Shown: piece after piece, positions 18,606-28,248 of the stretch
How the letters are laid out: every line of letters starts with the position of its first letter
Numbering within the stretch: position 1 is the first letter of the stretch
NCBI GenBank assembly: GCA_902619165.1
Contig: CACNDI010000019.1
Location: forward strand, 1 to 42,687
DNA length: 42,687 nt
DNA from: an uncultured Alphaproteobacteria bacterium
GTDB taxonomy: Bacteria; Pseudomonadota; Alphaproteobacteria; Rhodobacterales; Rhodobacteraceae
Reading direction: 5' to 3'
Notes under the pieces: generated by a model
Databases searched by the model: none
What the model saw: the letters and a program-made list of their open reading frames with translations, nothing else
What the model was told of the DNA's origin: nothing
Translations under genes and position numbers: made by a program

Positions 18606-21380
18606 ATGCAGACAGCAAAGAACACCATAATCGAAATGGATAGTTACGGAGAAAAGTTAAATAAGGAACTTTTAGATTTAGCTATTCCCAATAATCCAGA
18701 TGTAAAGACAAGAGCAAAGATAACATCCATTCTTAGAGCTTCTAATGAGCTCATGACCCAAGTCGCCTTTGATTTTCTAAACGAATGCCCCTTTTTAGGC
18801 AACGAAGCGAAAAGCCTTTTTTGTAAAAAAACAGACATATTGGTTACTACTGTTTTTAATCTAGTTCATAAAAAATTCCATCCGTTTACTCACTCTTCTG
18901 AAAGTCAAAGCTTATCATTAGTTGCTATAGGAGGTTTTGGAAGGGGTGAAATGGCTCCTTATTCCGACATAGATTTATTATTCCTGTCCAATAAACGTCA
19001 GACAGGCTGGGCTAAGAGTGTAGTAGAGTCTGTATTGTATCTACTTTGGGATTTAAAATTTAAAGTAGGTCACTCATCTAGAACTATTTCTGATTGTGTT
19101 CAACTAGGTTTGGATGACTTAACAATACGAACCTCAATGCTGGAGAAGAGATACTTATGTGGAAGTAGAGACTTATTTGAAGAATTAGAGACTACGCTAA
19201 GGAAAAAAGTCTTTTCAAAAAAAGCATCGAATTTTGTGGAAGGAAAGCTTTCGGAGAGAGCAGAAAGACACCTTAAGCATGCTAATGCGCGGTATATGCT
19301 GGAGCCCAATATTAAAGAAGGTAAGGGAGGACTACGAGACCTCCATACATTATACTGGATATCAAAGTATATTTATAGAACCGATAACATCCAATCCCTT
19401 ATAGAGAAAAAGATCTTTAAGAGGACCGAGCTAGAAATATTCACAGAAGCGGAAAATTTTCTTTGGTTTATAAGGTGTAAAATTCACCAAATATCAGGTT
19501 ACGCTAATGAGAAATTATATTTTAACATTCAAGCTGATTTAGCAAAAAGCTTAAATATTGAAGATGATAACTCGAGAAGAGGCGTAGAGATATTTATGCA
19601 AAAATATTTTTTACAGGCAAAAAATGTTGGAGATCTTACGAGAATATTCTTAACTGCAATAGAAGAGAATTATTTGGCAAAGAAAAAAGGGTTTAAGAGA
19701 AACCTATCAGAACTACTAGGGCTTTCCGGAAGATCATTGAAGCCATTACAAGCAGGGTTGATTATTGAAAAAGGCAGACTCAATATCAGAGATAAAAATT
19801 TTTTAACAGAAAAGCCCATAAATATTTTAAAGCTATTCATTTGTGCCCTCGACTCTAAAATACTTATTCATCCACAGGCATTACGACTAGTTTCACAAAA
19901 TTTAGATTTGGTAGACTCTGAGCTCAAAAATAGTTTTGAGGCAAATGACCTGTTTTTAAGTTTATTGATTGATTACGGCAATCCCGAAAGAGTTCTGAGA
20001 AGAATGAACGAAGTTGGGTTTTTAGGGGCATTTATACCTGACTTTGGCAGAATTGTAGCGTTAATGCAGTTTAATATGTACCACTGGTTCACTGTCGACG
20101 AACATACGATCCAATGCTTAAAAGTTTTATCCGAGATTGAAAAATTACCAAAAAGCTATGGCACAGCTGTTGAGGAGATATTTTCGAGGAAATCTCTTAA
20201 TAGAAAAGTCCTGTATCTCTCAATACTCTTTCATGATATTGGAAAGGGGCTAGAAAATGACCACTCTATTGAGGGTGAGAAAATTGCATCCAAGTTATGC
20301 AAAAGATTCTCTCTAAAAGATAGTGAGCGTAAGAAAATTTGTTGGTTAGTGAGAAATCATTTAATGATGTCTGATTTTGCTCAAAAGCGAGATTTATCAG
20401 ACCAAAAAACAATTATAGATTTTCAAGAGTATGTCACAGATAGAGAAACACTTGATCTGCTATTTATTCTTACAGTCTGTGATATAAAAGGGGTATCCTC
20501 TGATTCATGGAATAATTGGAAAAAGTCTTTACTTGAGAGCCTTTACTTTCAAACACTTAAATTGGTTTCAAAAGATATCAAGGTTGAAACAAGGTCAGAG
20601 CGAATAGATACAGCAAAGACAAAGCTTAAGGGATATCTCCAAGGGTTTAAGAATGAAGATATCAAAAAGGAAACTTTGCGCCATTTTGATGCTTATTGGC
20701 TAGTTTTAGATACGCCAACCCAAAAGCTTATAGCCGAAATGATCTTAAGGCTTGAGCAAGATCCATTGCAGGTTGAACCTGCATATGACAACGACCGTGA
20801 TATAACAAAGATAATTTTTGTCATGGAAGACCATCCTGGTATTTTTTCGAGATTGGCAGGAGCACTAGCAATTGCGTCTGCTAATGTTATTGATGCAAAA
20901 ACATTTACAACAAAAGACGGAATAGCAAATTTCATTTTTTGGATACAAGACAATCTTGGAAAAAAATATGATGAAAGAAAAACTAAAAAGTTGTTAGAAA
21001 CAGTTAAGAAAACTCTCTCAGGGGAGATTATCACAAAATCAATTCTAGAGAAACAAGACAAAATAAAAGACCGTGAGAAGTACTTTGAGGTTCCCACAAA
21101 GATTTCTTTTGATAATAACGGGTCGCATAAACAAACTATGATTGAAGTTGATACTCGAGATAGATTAGGCCTTCTATACGACATAACAAATACACTATTT
21201 CGGAACCAAATTACGATAAGGTCTGCGGTAATTGCTACATATGGAGAGCAAGCTGTAGACACATTTTATGTAAATGATTTATTTGGCGAAAAAATTACAT
21301 CCTCACAAAAGGTAGAGCAAATAAGGAAGGAGCTTTTGTTTTATCTTGATAAACATTTTAAGAAGGCGCTAAAAAATTAA
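18606..21380 (+). CDS. glnD: bifunctional [protein-PII] uridylyltransferase/uridylyl-removing enzyme
   Basis: A 924-residue nitrogen sensor that adds or removes UMP on PII proteins in response to glutamine. Domains in order: nucleotidyltransferase with GGFGRGEMAPYSDIDLLFL (about residues 109-127, metal Asp121 and Asp123); GlnD helical linker (about 200-400, including KEGKGGLRDLHTLYW); HD hydrolase with LFHDIGKGLENDHS near 543; and two ACT domains near 736 (MEDHPGIFSRLAGALA) and 843 (DTRDRLGLLYDITNTLF) that bind glutamine. Full length. The ATG at 18606 has no visible ribosome-binding site; another ATG at 18636 is possible. The stop overlaps the murJ start by one base. Confidence 0.96.
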   Translation: MQTAKNTIIEMDSYGEKLNKELLDLAIPNNPDVKTRAKITSILRASNELMTQVAFDFLNECPFLGNEAKSLFCKKTDILVTTVFNLVHKKFHPFTHSSESQSLSLVAIGGFGRGEMAPYSDIDLLFLSNKRQTGWAKSVVESVLYLLWDLKFKVGHSSRTISDCVQLGLDDLTIRTSMLEKRYLCGSRDLFEELETTLRKKVFSKKASNFVEGKLSERAERHLKHANARYMLEPNIKEGKGGLRDLHTLYWISKYIYRTDNIQSLIEKKIFKRTELEIFTEAENFLWFIRCKIHQISGYANEKLYFNIQADLAKSLNIEDDNSRRGVEIFMQKYFLQAKNVGDLTRIFLTAIEENYLAKKKGFKRNLSELLGLSGRSLKPLQAGLIIEKGRLNIRDKNFLTEKPINILKLFICALDSKILIHPQALRLVSQNLDLVDSELKNSFEANDLFLSLLIDYGNPERVLRRMNEVGFLGAFIPDFGRIVALMQFNMYHWFTVDEHTIQCLKVLSEIEKLPKSYGTAVEEIFSRKSLNRKVLYLSILFHDIGKGLENDHSIEGEKIASKLCKRFSLKDSERKKICWLVRNHLMMSDFAQKRDLSDQKTIIDFQEYVTDRETLDLLFILTVCDIKGVSSDSWNNWKKSLLESLYFQTLKLVSKDIKVETRSERIDTAKTKLKGYLQGFKNEDIKKETLRHFDAYWLVLDTPTQKLIAEMILRLEQDPLQVEPAYDNDRDITKIIFVMEDHPGIFSRLAGALAIASANVIDAKTFTTKDGIANFIFWIQDNLGKKYDERKTKKLLETVKKTLSGEIITKSILEKQDKIKDREKYFEVPTKISFDNNGSHKQTMIEVDTRDRLGLLYDITNTLFRNQITIRSAVIATYGEQAVDTFYVNDLFGEKITSSQKVEQIRKELLFYLDKHFKKALKN

Positions 21381-22927
21381 TGACAAAGAAATCCTCTCTT
21401 ATTGATAACTTCTCAATTGTTGGTCTTTGGACACTCTTTAGCCGCATACTAGGATTTTTGCGCGATATTTTTCTGGCTCTTTTTCTCGGTTCAGGTCCGG
21501 TGGCTCAGGCTTTTTTACTCGCATTCACTATTCCAAATATGCTTAGGCGAATATTTGCTGAGGGCTCATTTAACAAAGTATTTATACCTATTTTTATAGG
21601 TGTAAAAGGTACCAAAAAAAACGCTAATGAGCTGGTAACGATAGTGTTTTTTTCTCTTCTTACAATCTTAGGCTTAATTTCAATTCTAGGAGTGATTTTT
21701 ATGCCTGCTTTAATAAAAGCACTTGCGTTTGGTTTTTTATATGACGAAAGGTTCGAATTGGCAGTACTATATGGAAGGATAATATTTCCGTACATTCTTC
21801 TCATATCACTGGTACAATTATTCAATTCAGTACTTAATGCTCTCAACCTATATCACATCAGTACCGCTACGCAGGGTGTTTTAAATTTATTTCTTATTGG
21901 TTCATTAATTTTTTCTGCCCTTTACTCTGGTGATTTTGGTTATAATCTTTGCGTAGCTGTATTGGCTTCTGGCTTTGTCAACTTAGTAATGGTTTTCATA
22001 GCATGCAGGTTGAATGGAATTTCTCTTACTTCAGTAAATTTATCTGCCTTAAATCCGAATCTAAGCATCGCAAAAGAACTGTTTTTAAAATCAATACCCA
22101 TTAGTTTAGCAAGTGGCGTTTCACAAATAAATCTCGTAGTGGGCAGACAAATATCATCACTTTTTGATGGTGCTATGGTATGGCTTATATATGCTGATAG
22201 GCTTGCACAGCTTCCAATTGCGCTTATTGGGGTTGCTTTAAATGTTGTTACTCTACCAAAACTTAGTTCACTCAAAAAAAGTGGTCGAAAAGTTGAGGGA
22301 AACTCATATCTAAACCGGTCTATGCAACTGTCCCTTATTTTTGCGCTGCCTGCCTCTATAGGTTTAATATATTTAAATTTCGAGATCATATCGTCTCTAT
22401 TTCAAAGAGGCAATTTTTTAGTTAATGATGCTATTCAAACTAGTAAAGCTTTATCAATTTACAGCTTAAGTATTATACCAATAAGCTTACAAATGCTATT
22501 ACTCAACTTTTATTTTGCAGAGAAAAATATCAGGATACCTTTTTATTACTCGCTGGCATCTTTTTTCTTAAATGTAAGTATTGCTTATACCCTACTAGAT
22601 AAATTAGCGTTTTTAGCGCCTCCAATAGCATACGCAATCACAAATTGGTTGGTGTTTATTTTATTAGTCTATCATACCTACAAATTTGGTTTTTATTTTA
22701 ATAGTGCTTTTAAACGGGGCCTACCAAGGATTGTCCTTAGCAGTTGTTTTATGCTCATTTTGTTAATATTGACGAAATCTTTTACACTTCAGTATTTTTC
22801 TACGCAAATCCTCACAATCCTATGGTTAAGTATGGTCATACCCCTATCAGGAATTAGTTATTTTGCATGCCTAAAGTTTTTGGGTATATTGAATAAGAAC
22901 TTTTGGGTCAATGACTTTAGTAAATAA
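21380..22927 (+). CDS. murJ: lipid II flippase MurJ
   Basis: A 515-residue MOP-superfamily membrane protein with about 13-14 helices. The N-terminus has FSIVGLWTLFSRILGFLRD with the conserved Arg residues, then FTIPNMLRRIFAEGSFNKVF, a MurJ/MviN signature. It flips the undecaprenyl-linked peptidoglycan precursor across the inner membrane. The start shares one base with the glnD stop (TAATG), so translation is coupled. The order glnD-murJ-trpS is conserved in many alphaproteobacteria. Confidence 0.95.
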   Translation: MTKKSSLIDNFSIVGLWTLFSRILGFLRDIFLALFLGSGPVAQAFLLAFTIPNMLRRIFAEGSFNKVFIPIFIGVKGTKKNANELVTIVFFSLLTILGLISILGVIFMPALIKALAFGFLYDERFELAVLYGRIIFPYILLISLVQLFNSVLNALNLYHISTATQGVLNLFLIGSLIFSALYSGDFGYNLCVAVLASGFVNLVMVFIACRLNGISLTSVNLSALNPNLSIAKELFLKSIPISLASGVSQINLVVGRQISSLFDGAMVWLIYADRLAQLPIALIGVALNVVTLPKLSSLKKSGRKVEGNSYLNRSMQLSLIFALPASIGLIYLNFEIISSLFQRGNFLVNDAIQTSKALSIYSLSIIPISLQMLLLNFYFAEKNIRIPFYYSLASFFLNVSIAYTLLDKLAFLAPPIAYAITNWLVFILLVYHTYKFGFYFNSAFKRGLPRIVLSSCFMLILLILTKSFTLQYFSTQILTILWLSMVIPLSGISYFACLKFLGILNKNFWVNDFSK

Positions 22928-22944
22928 TGTAAGAGACGTTTTTG

Positions 22945-23952
22945 ATGGATAGTAAATTAGTTTTTTCCGGTGTGCAGCCCACTGGAAACCTCCACTTAGG
23001 AAATTATCTCGGAGCCGTTAAGCGATTTGTTGAGCTTCAAGATACAAATGCGATGTGCATTTATTGCCTGGTAGATCTTCATGCAATAACCAATTTGCAA
23101 GATCCAAAAGAATTACGCCAAAATACTATCGAGGTAACCGCCGCTTTTCTAGCCTGTGGTTTACGGCAAGAAAATTCAATTATATTCAACCAAAGTCAAG
23201 TCTCGACACATACAGAGCTAGCATGGATATTCAATTGTGTAGCAAGAATTGGATGGCTAAATCGTATGACACAATTTAAAGAGAAGGCTGGGAAAAATAG
23301 AGAAAATGCTTCACTTGGACTTTATTGTTACCCAACTCTAATGGCGGCGGACATTCTTGCTTATCACGCCACTCATGTACCGGTGGGTGAAGACCAAAAA
23401 CAACATCTCGAATTAACTCGCGATATAGCTATGAAATTTAATAGTGACTTCAACGCTCCGGGCTTTTTCCCAATACCGGAACCAATTATAGAAGGAACAG
23501 CCACAAGAATAATGTCTTTGAGAGATGGAACCAAGAAAATGTCTAAGTCAGAAGCGTCAGAGATGTCTCGCATAAACCTAACCGATGATAGCGATTCGAT
23601 TAGAAAAAAAATTCAAAAGGCAAAGACCGATCCCTTTGAAATACCGAGCGAAAAAGAGGAACTCGCGAACCGTCCAGAAGCAGAAAATTTGCTCGGAATC
23701 TATGCAACGTTAGCGGATCAATCCATTGAAAAAACACTGGAGCAATTTTCAGGATCGGATTTTAAAAAATTGAAAGATGAGCTATCAGATATCCTTATTG
23801 CTGAACTTGATCCAATAAATAAGGAGATAAAAAAGCTCCTTAATGAAGAAACATATATTATAGAAATTTTGCGAAAAGGCTCTGGCAAAGCTAGTGATAT
23901 TTCTCAACCAATATTAAAAAAGACACGTGAGATAGTTGGATTCTTGAAATAA
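22945..23952 (+). CDS. trpS: tryptophanyl-tRNA synthetase
   Basis: A 335-residue class Ic aminoacyl-tRNA synthetase that charges tRNA-Trp. It has the HIGH-type motif [13 protein letters not shown] near residues 11-23, the [16 protein letters not shown] segment and the KMSKS loop (KKMSKSEAS near 198). The start is the ATG at 22945; a TTG lies directly in front of it and would add one residue. It follows murJ by 17 bases. Length is normal for bacterial TrpS. Confidence 0.97.
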   Translation: MDSKLVFSGVQPTGNLHLGNYLGAVKRFVELQDTNAMCIYCLVDLHAITNLQDPKELRQNTIEVTAAFLACGLRQENSIIFNQSQVSTHTELAWIFNCVARIGWLNRMTQFKEKAGKNRENASLGLYCYPTLMAADILAYHATHVPVGEDQKQHLELTRDIAMKFNSDFNAPGFFPIPEPIIEGTATRIMSLRDGTKKMSKSEASEMSRINLTDDSDSIRKKIQKAKTDPFEIPSEKEELANRPEAENLLGIYATLADQSIEKTLEQFSGSDFKKLKDELSDILIAELDPINKEIKKLLNEETYIIEILRKGSGKASDISQPILKKTREIVGFLK

Positions 23953-24012
23953 AAATATAAGATTTCTTAGATTTTTAGGATACACTAGTGCATCGTTTTT
24001 ATATGAGGAATC

Positions 24013-24471
24013 GTGAGAAAATTTTTAGTAATAATGGATAATAGTCCCGAGTTCTTAAATGCGCTTCACTATGCGGCCACTAGAGCCGCTAAAACTGGTG
24101 GTGGTGTCGAAGTACTAGCGATTATCACACCTCAAGATCAAACACACTGGCTTGGTGTTGCCGAAAAAATGAGAGAAGAAGCAAGAGAAACGATTGAAGA
24201 AAATTTTCAAATATATTCAAACTGGATGAAAGATGAGCTAAAGCTCGAGGCCGAATTAGTTATTCGAGAGGGAGAAAAAGCTACTGAGGTACTGAACCAA
24301 ATCTCGGAAGACAAAGAAGTTGGGGTACTTGTTTTAGGGGCAAACAATTCGAGTGAAGGTCCTGGGCCGCTAATAAGCCAATTAGTTTCACGAGATGGTG
24401 GCAACTTGCCTATACCTGTTACTATCGTTCCAGGCTCAATGACAAAGGAAAGAATTGAAGCTGTATCTTAA
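24013..24471 (+). CDS. universal stress protein (UspA family)
   Basis: A 152-residue single-domain UspA-fold protein: it begins KFLVIMDNSPEFLNALHYA (strand 1 and the Asp of the nucleotide site), continues with a VEVLAIITPQD strand and GVLVLGANNSSEGPGPL, and ends PIPVTIVPGS. The classical ATP-binding G-2X-G-9X-G-S/T pattern is not exact here, so nucleotide binding is uncertain. The start is GTG with AGGA only 3 bases upstream; no other in-frame start gives the family N-terminus. The position between trpS and nfu is a common alphaproteobacterial order. Confidence 0.88.
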   Translation: MRKFLVIMDNSPEFLNALHYAATRAAKTGGGVEVLAIITPQDQTHWLGVAEKMREEARETIEENFQIYSNWMKDELKLEAELVIREGEKATEVLNQISEDKEVGVLVLGANNSSEGPGPLISQLVSRDGGNLPIPVTIVPGSMTKERIEAVS

Positions 24472-24473
24472 CC

Positions 24474-24502
24474 TTGAAAAATGCTACACTGATAGCTATA
24501 TA
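24474..24502 (+). promoter_or_regulatory. predicted sigma70 promoter of the nfu-tsaB-rimI unit
   Basis: TTGAAA (24474-24479), a 17-base spacer and TATATA (24497-24502). The expected start near 24509 gives a leader of about 24 bases containing GGAG (24522-24525), 7 bases ahead of the nfu ATG. Confidence 0.45.
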
Positions 24503-24532
24503 AGAATAAAAGAATAAAACTGGAGAAAATTA

Positions 24533-25090
24533 ATGTTTATCCAAACAGAAGAGACACCCAACCCGGCAACACTCAAGTTTTTACCTGGTCAGACCGTTTT
24601 GGGCACAGGAACCGCCAACTTTAGTGAGGGTGATAAAGTTGAGAGTTCACCGTTAGCAAAAAAGCTGTTTGGTGTAGAAGGTGTAGTTGGAGTCTTTCTT
24701 GGAAGCGACTTTATCACAATTACTAAGAGAGAAGATTTCTTATGGGAACATATAAAACCAGCTTTGCTGGGAACAATTATGGACTTTTTACAGTCAGGTG
24801 AGGAAATATTAAACGAAGAGTCTAGAGACTTATTGCACGAAGCTCATGATGGACCTGACGGTGAAATAGTAAAAAAAATAACAGACCTGTTAGATACTAG
24901 GGTTAGACCGGCAGTTGCTCAAGATGGTGGAGATATAACTTTTCAGAGCTTCGAGGAAGGAATAGTATACTTGCATATGCAAGGGGCTTGCGCTGGATGT
25001 CCTTCATCGACTATGACATTAAAAATGGGCATTGAAAATCTACTTAAACACTACATTCCTGAAGTGACTGAAGTTAGACCTGTAGCTTGA
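24533..25090 (+). CDS. NifU-like iron-sulfur cluster scaffold (Nfu type)
   Basis: A 185-residue protein with an Nfu N-terminal domain (about 1-88, beginning FIQTEETPNPATLKFLPG and including SPLAKKLFGVEGV) and a NifU C-terminal domain (about 110-180) with GACAGCPSS, whose Cys153 and Cys156 bind a [4Fe-4S] cluster between two subunits. It delivers clusters to target proteins, possibly including the SdhB encoded downstream. It has a good ribosome-binding site (GGAG) and a predicted promoter just upstream. tsaB starts 11 bases after its stop. Confidence 0.95.
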   Translation: MFIQTEETPNPATLKFLPGQTVLGTGTANFSEGDKVESSPLAKKLFGVEGVVGVFLGSDFITITKREDFLWEHIKPALLGTIMDFLQSGEEILNEESRDLLHEAHDGPDGEIVKKITDLLDTRVRPAVAQDGGDITFQSFEEGIVYLHMQGACAGCPSSTMTLKMGIENLLKHYIPEVTEVRPVA

Positions 25091-25101
25091 TAAACAGGGC
25101 T

Positions 25102-25757
25102 ATGAATACACTGGCTATTGACCTTACCACTTCAGATATAACATTGGGGCTTGATATTAACGGCGTACTTTCTGATTACAAAAATACAGACCAACGCAAT
25201 TTTGATAATATTTTTTTTTTATCTCAGATTTTCTAAAAAAAAATAAGACAGAAATACAAGAAATAAATAGAATTGTGGTCTGTACTGGACCCGGAAATTT
25301 CAACGGGATAAGGGCATCAATATCTGCTATGAAGGGTATTCGCTGTTCTTTACCCATTGAACTTATAGGTATAAATAAGTTTCAAGCGCTATCAAAAATA
25401 TATAAATCTGCTTTAATTTCCCTCAAATATAGAGGGAATAAAATATACTGGTGCATATTAAAAGATGGAGAGCCTGTTTTTATGTCCTCTTCAGAAATAG
25501 AGGATATTAAAACCTCCGACGAGCACTCTGATTTAGTAGTTGTTGGATATAAAGCGGAAGAAATAGCAACAAGTATTAAAGTAAAAAAATTTATAGAACG
25601 AAACGAGGTGTCTATTCGAGATTTACTTAATTTCTCAAGAAAAGTAGTAAGTTCCAGAAAATTTTTGCCAAGGCCTTTATACATATCACCGGGTCAGTCT
25701 TTATTCTCTAAATATAAAGGACCGAAAATACTCGATAAACCATTAGATGTCTGTTGA
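25102..25757 (+). CDS. tsaB: tRNA threonylcarbamoyladenosine synthesis protein TsaB, apparent frameshift in T10 run
   Basis: An ASKHA-fold partner of TsaD and TsaE in making t6A37 on tRNAs. The ATG at 25102, preceded by CAGGG, opens MNTLAIDLTTSDITLGLDI, the family start (LAIDTS). This frame runs into a tract of ten T (25211-25220) and stops at 25234-25236. The frame one base back continues with ISDFLKKNKTEIQEINRIVV and the hallmark CTGPGNFNGIRAS, through to the stop at 25757. Eleven T would join the halves. The intact protein would be about 218 residues, normal for TsaB. Because t6A synthesis is usually essential, a read or assembly error, or slippage on the T tract, is more likely than a dead gene. 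rimI overlaps the end by 11 bases. Confidence 0.85.
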
Positions 25758-26163
25758 GGAATATTTTAATCTCTATAAGAAGTGTGTAGACATTGGGTCA
25801 ATTCAGTTCTCTTTGGAAGATTTTAAACGATTTCAGAAGTCTAGAAACATCAAGATCGAAAAGGAAAAAAATTGTATAGCTATACTAAGTCTCACCGATC
25901 GCGAGGTAGAGATATACTTTATTGGCGTTGCAGAAAGTCTCAGAGGAAGGGGATTAGGGAAAAAGTTCTTAAAGAATATCGTAAATTTTTCTAAATATTA
26001 TGGAGCAGACTTTATAACTCTTGAAGTAGGAATTAATAACATCCCGGCAAAAAATATGTATTCCTCGTTTAATTTTATAGAATGCGGCATTCGAAAAAAC
26101 TATTACAGAAAAAGTTCAGGTAGTCGAGAAGATGCGATAATAATGAAGCTTGATTTAAATTAG
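25747..26163 (+). CDS. rimI: ribosomal protein S18 alanine N-acetyltransferase RimI-like
   Basis: A 138-residue GNAT enzyme. Motif A is IGVAESLRGRGLGKKFLKNI; then ITLEVGINNIPAKNMYSSFNF, matching the RimI/TsaB-associated layout (LEVR..N..A..LY...GF), and a C-terminal YYRKSSGSREDAIIMK. RimI acetylates the N-terminal Ala of S18. It overlaps tsaB by 11 bases, the usual tsaB-rimI pair. The usual Arg of LEVR is Gly here. Its stop codon overlaps the stop of the convergent permease gene (shared bases 26161-26162). Confidence 0.9.
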   Translation: MSVEEYFNLYKKCVDIGSIQFSLEDFKRFQKSRNIKIEKEKNCIAILSLTDREVEIYFIGVAESLRGRGLGKKFLKNIVNFSKYYGADFITLEVGINNIPAKNMYSSFNFIECGIRKNYYRKSSGSREDAIIMKLDLN

Positions 26164-27134
26164 CCTTCTTTGCTGTAGGGGACGCCTATGGCTCCTGGTG
26201 CCCTTGCTTTCCCGATAAAGCCTGCTAGCAAAACTACAGTGAGAACATAGGGTAATGCCTGCATTACTTGCACTGGTACTTCTCCAATCCATATCAACTC
26301 GACCCCCTCTAGCCTTACCCCTAATGCCTCTAAAAATCCGAATAAAAGGCACGCAAAGAGAGTTGGAATTGGGTTCCATTTACCAAATATCATTGCTGCT
26401 AAAGCGATATAACCTTTACCAGCAGACATCTCTCTTCCAAATCCTGCACCATGAGCAATTGATAAATAAGCTCCTGCAAGTCCGCATAACATTCCAGCGA
26501 TTAAAATAGATTGATATCGCATTTTTATTACCGAAATTCCAGCAGTATCAACTGCTTCAGGTTTCTCCCCCACAGCCCTTAGTCGAAGACCAAACCTAGT
26601 TTTAAAAATTATATAGTAAGTGAAAAAAACAGCTAAAACTGAAAGATAAACTAGAATATTATGGCCTGAAATTACTTCAACAAATAATTCTCCAAAGACT
26701 GGAACAAAACTTAACTGATCCAGAAAAGGAAAATCAATAGGCATAAATCGTTGTTCTGATGCTAAAGGCGGCGTTTGGCCACCTCTAGAAAATAGAGCTA
26801 TCCCTAAAGTTATTGTCAAGCCTGATGCCAAAATATTAATAGCCAAACCACTTATAACTTGGTCTCCCTTATTTGTAATACAGGCGAATCCATGGATTAA
26901 AGACGCACTACATGACGCTAAAATAGCAGCAAATAATCCAAAAATTGGTGACCCTGTCACGAATGTCGCTGTTGCAGCTACAAAAGCAGATAGCAGCATC
27001 TTACCCTCTAATCCAATATCTATGATACCGCTTCTCTCAGAAAAAATACCGGCCATCGCACAAAATATTAGTGGTGTTGCAATCCTAATAGTTGAGTCAA
27101 GTAAGGAGATTATAATTTGAAAACTTTCAAGCAT
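26160..27134 (-). CDS. BMP-type ABC importer, permease 2 (nucleoside-type)
   Basis: A 324-residue inner-membrane permease of the BPD_transp_2 family, with about 8-9 helices. It begins IRIATPLIFCAMAGIFSERSG and has IDIGLEGKMLLSAFVAA, a signature of YufQ/NupQ-like subunits, plus GDQVISGLAINILASG and GRGMSAG-like GAGFGREMSAGKGYIALAA. With the second permease it forms the channel of a nucleoside-type importer. It overlaps the upstream permease gene by 8 bases and its stop overlaps that of convergent rimI. Confidence 0.92.
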   Translation of the reverse strand: MLESFQIIISLLDSTIRIATPLIFCAMAGIFSERSGIIDIGLEGKMLLSAFVAATATFVTGSPIFGLFAAILASCSASLIHGFACITNKGDQVISGLAINILASGLTITLGIALFSRGGQTPPLASEQRFMPIDFPFLDQLSFVPVFGELFVEVISGHNILVYLSVLAVFFTYYIIFKTRFGLRLRAVGEKPEAVDTAGISVIKMRYQSILIAGMLCGLAGAYLSIAHGAGFGREMSAGKGYIALAAMIFGKWNPIPTLFACLLFGFLEALGVRLEGVELIWIGEVPVQVMQALPYVLTVVLLAGFIGKARAPGAIGVPYSKEG

Positions 27135-28239
27135 TATTATAATTCCCGTAATACTTGAGGTAAATTCTCTCCACCAAAGGGTTTAACATATAAGCTAGTG
27201 CACCAGAAAAAAGTATTATCAAACCCTGAATGAGCAAAACCATTTCCCTGGTTATCGATGAAAACTCAAAGTCTAATTCCGTTCCACCTTGGTATAAAGC
27301 TCCAAATAAAAGACTAGCCAGAAATATACCAACAGGATGATTTCTTCCCATCAAGGCAACTGCTATACCAGTAAAGCCATATCCCGCCGTAAAACCCAAA
27401 AGCAGTTTATTGTGAACTCCTAAAAGTTCATTAATTGCAACCAAACCAGCAAGACCCCCAGAAATAGCCATAACAATTATGATTGTAGATGATACTTTTA
27501 TGCCAGCGTATATGGCTGCTGTTTCCGAGTGACCAAGAGACCTCACTTCATAACCAAACTTCGTTCTCCACACTAAAAACCAAAAACCAACCGAGACAGT
27601 TAAAGCGACTATAAAAGAGAGATTTAAGGGGGACATTGCCATTTCTAATCCCAGATATTTCGCCAAAATATGTATTTGCACTAACCCCACATCTGATGCA
27701 AAGTCTCTTGTCTCGGGAGACATCTGTCCAGGTTCTATTATTACATTAACCAATAAATACACCATAAGTGCTGCGGCGATAAAGTTGAACATAATTGTTG
27801 TTATCACAATATGACTACCTCTTTTCGCCTGAAGATATCCTGGAATTATACCCCAAATTGCCCCAAAAATCACTGATCCCAAAATAGCTAATATCGTAAC
27901 TAGGAAACCCACAACATGTTGATCAAAAATCAAACATACTAGACCCACCCCAAGTCCACCTACATATGCCTGTCCTTCCCCACCGATATTGAATAGCCGA
28001 GCGTGGAATGCCAGAGCAACTGCTAGTCCAGTAAAGATAAAATTTGTTGTATAATAGAGCGTGTACCCTATAGCCCCAGGGTAATAGAAAGCACCTTTTA
28101 TCATGACAAAGATTGCTCTAAACGGATTCTCTCCAATAAAAAAAATGAATAATCCAGACACACAAAAAGCCAAGAACAAATTCATCAGTGGTATCACGCC
28201 TACCGAGAGCCATTTAGGGATAATATTACTATCACTCAT
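27127..28239 (-). CDS. BMP-type ABC importer, permease 1 (nucleoside-type)
   Basis: A 370-residue inner-membrane permease with about 9-10 helices, YufP/NupP-like. It has FIFTGLAVALAFHARLFNIG followed by GGEGQAYVGGLG, the family motif, then KRGSHIVITTIMFNFIAAAL and LGHSETAAIYAGIKV, the cytoplasmic loop that contacts the ATPase. It starts 9 bases after the ATPase gene stop and overlaps permease 2 by 8 bases, so the four importer genes are one transcript. Confidence 0.92.
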   Translation of the reverse strand: MSDSNIIPKWLSVGVIPLMNLFLAFCVSGLFIFFIGENPFRAIFVMIKGAFYYPGAIGYTLYYTTNFIFTGLAVALAFHARLFNIGGEGQAYVGGLGVGLVCLIFDQHVVGFLVTILAILGSVIFGAIWGIIPGYLQAKRGSHIVITTIMFNFIAAALMVYLLVNVIIEPGQMSPETRDFASDVGLVQIHILAKYLGLEMAMSPLNLSFIVALTVSVGFWFLVWRTKFGYEVRSLGHSETAAIYAGIKVSSTIIIVMAISGGLAGLVAINELLGVHNKLLLGFTAGYGFTGIAVALMGRNHPVGIFLASLLFGALYQGGTELDFEFSSITREMVLLIQGLIILFSGALAYMLNPLVERIYLKYYGNYNNA

Positions 28240-28248
28240 TCTAACCTC

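Noticed and set aside
20693-21262. A 189-codon open frame on the minus strand opposite the glnD ACT domains
   Set aside because: Antisense to strongly conserved glnD sequence, with low-complexity Ser/Val composition and no family resemblance.
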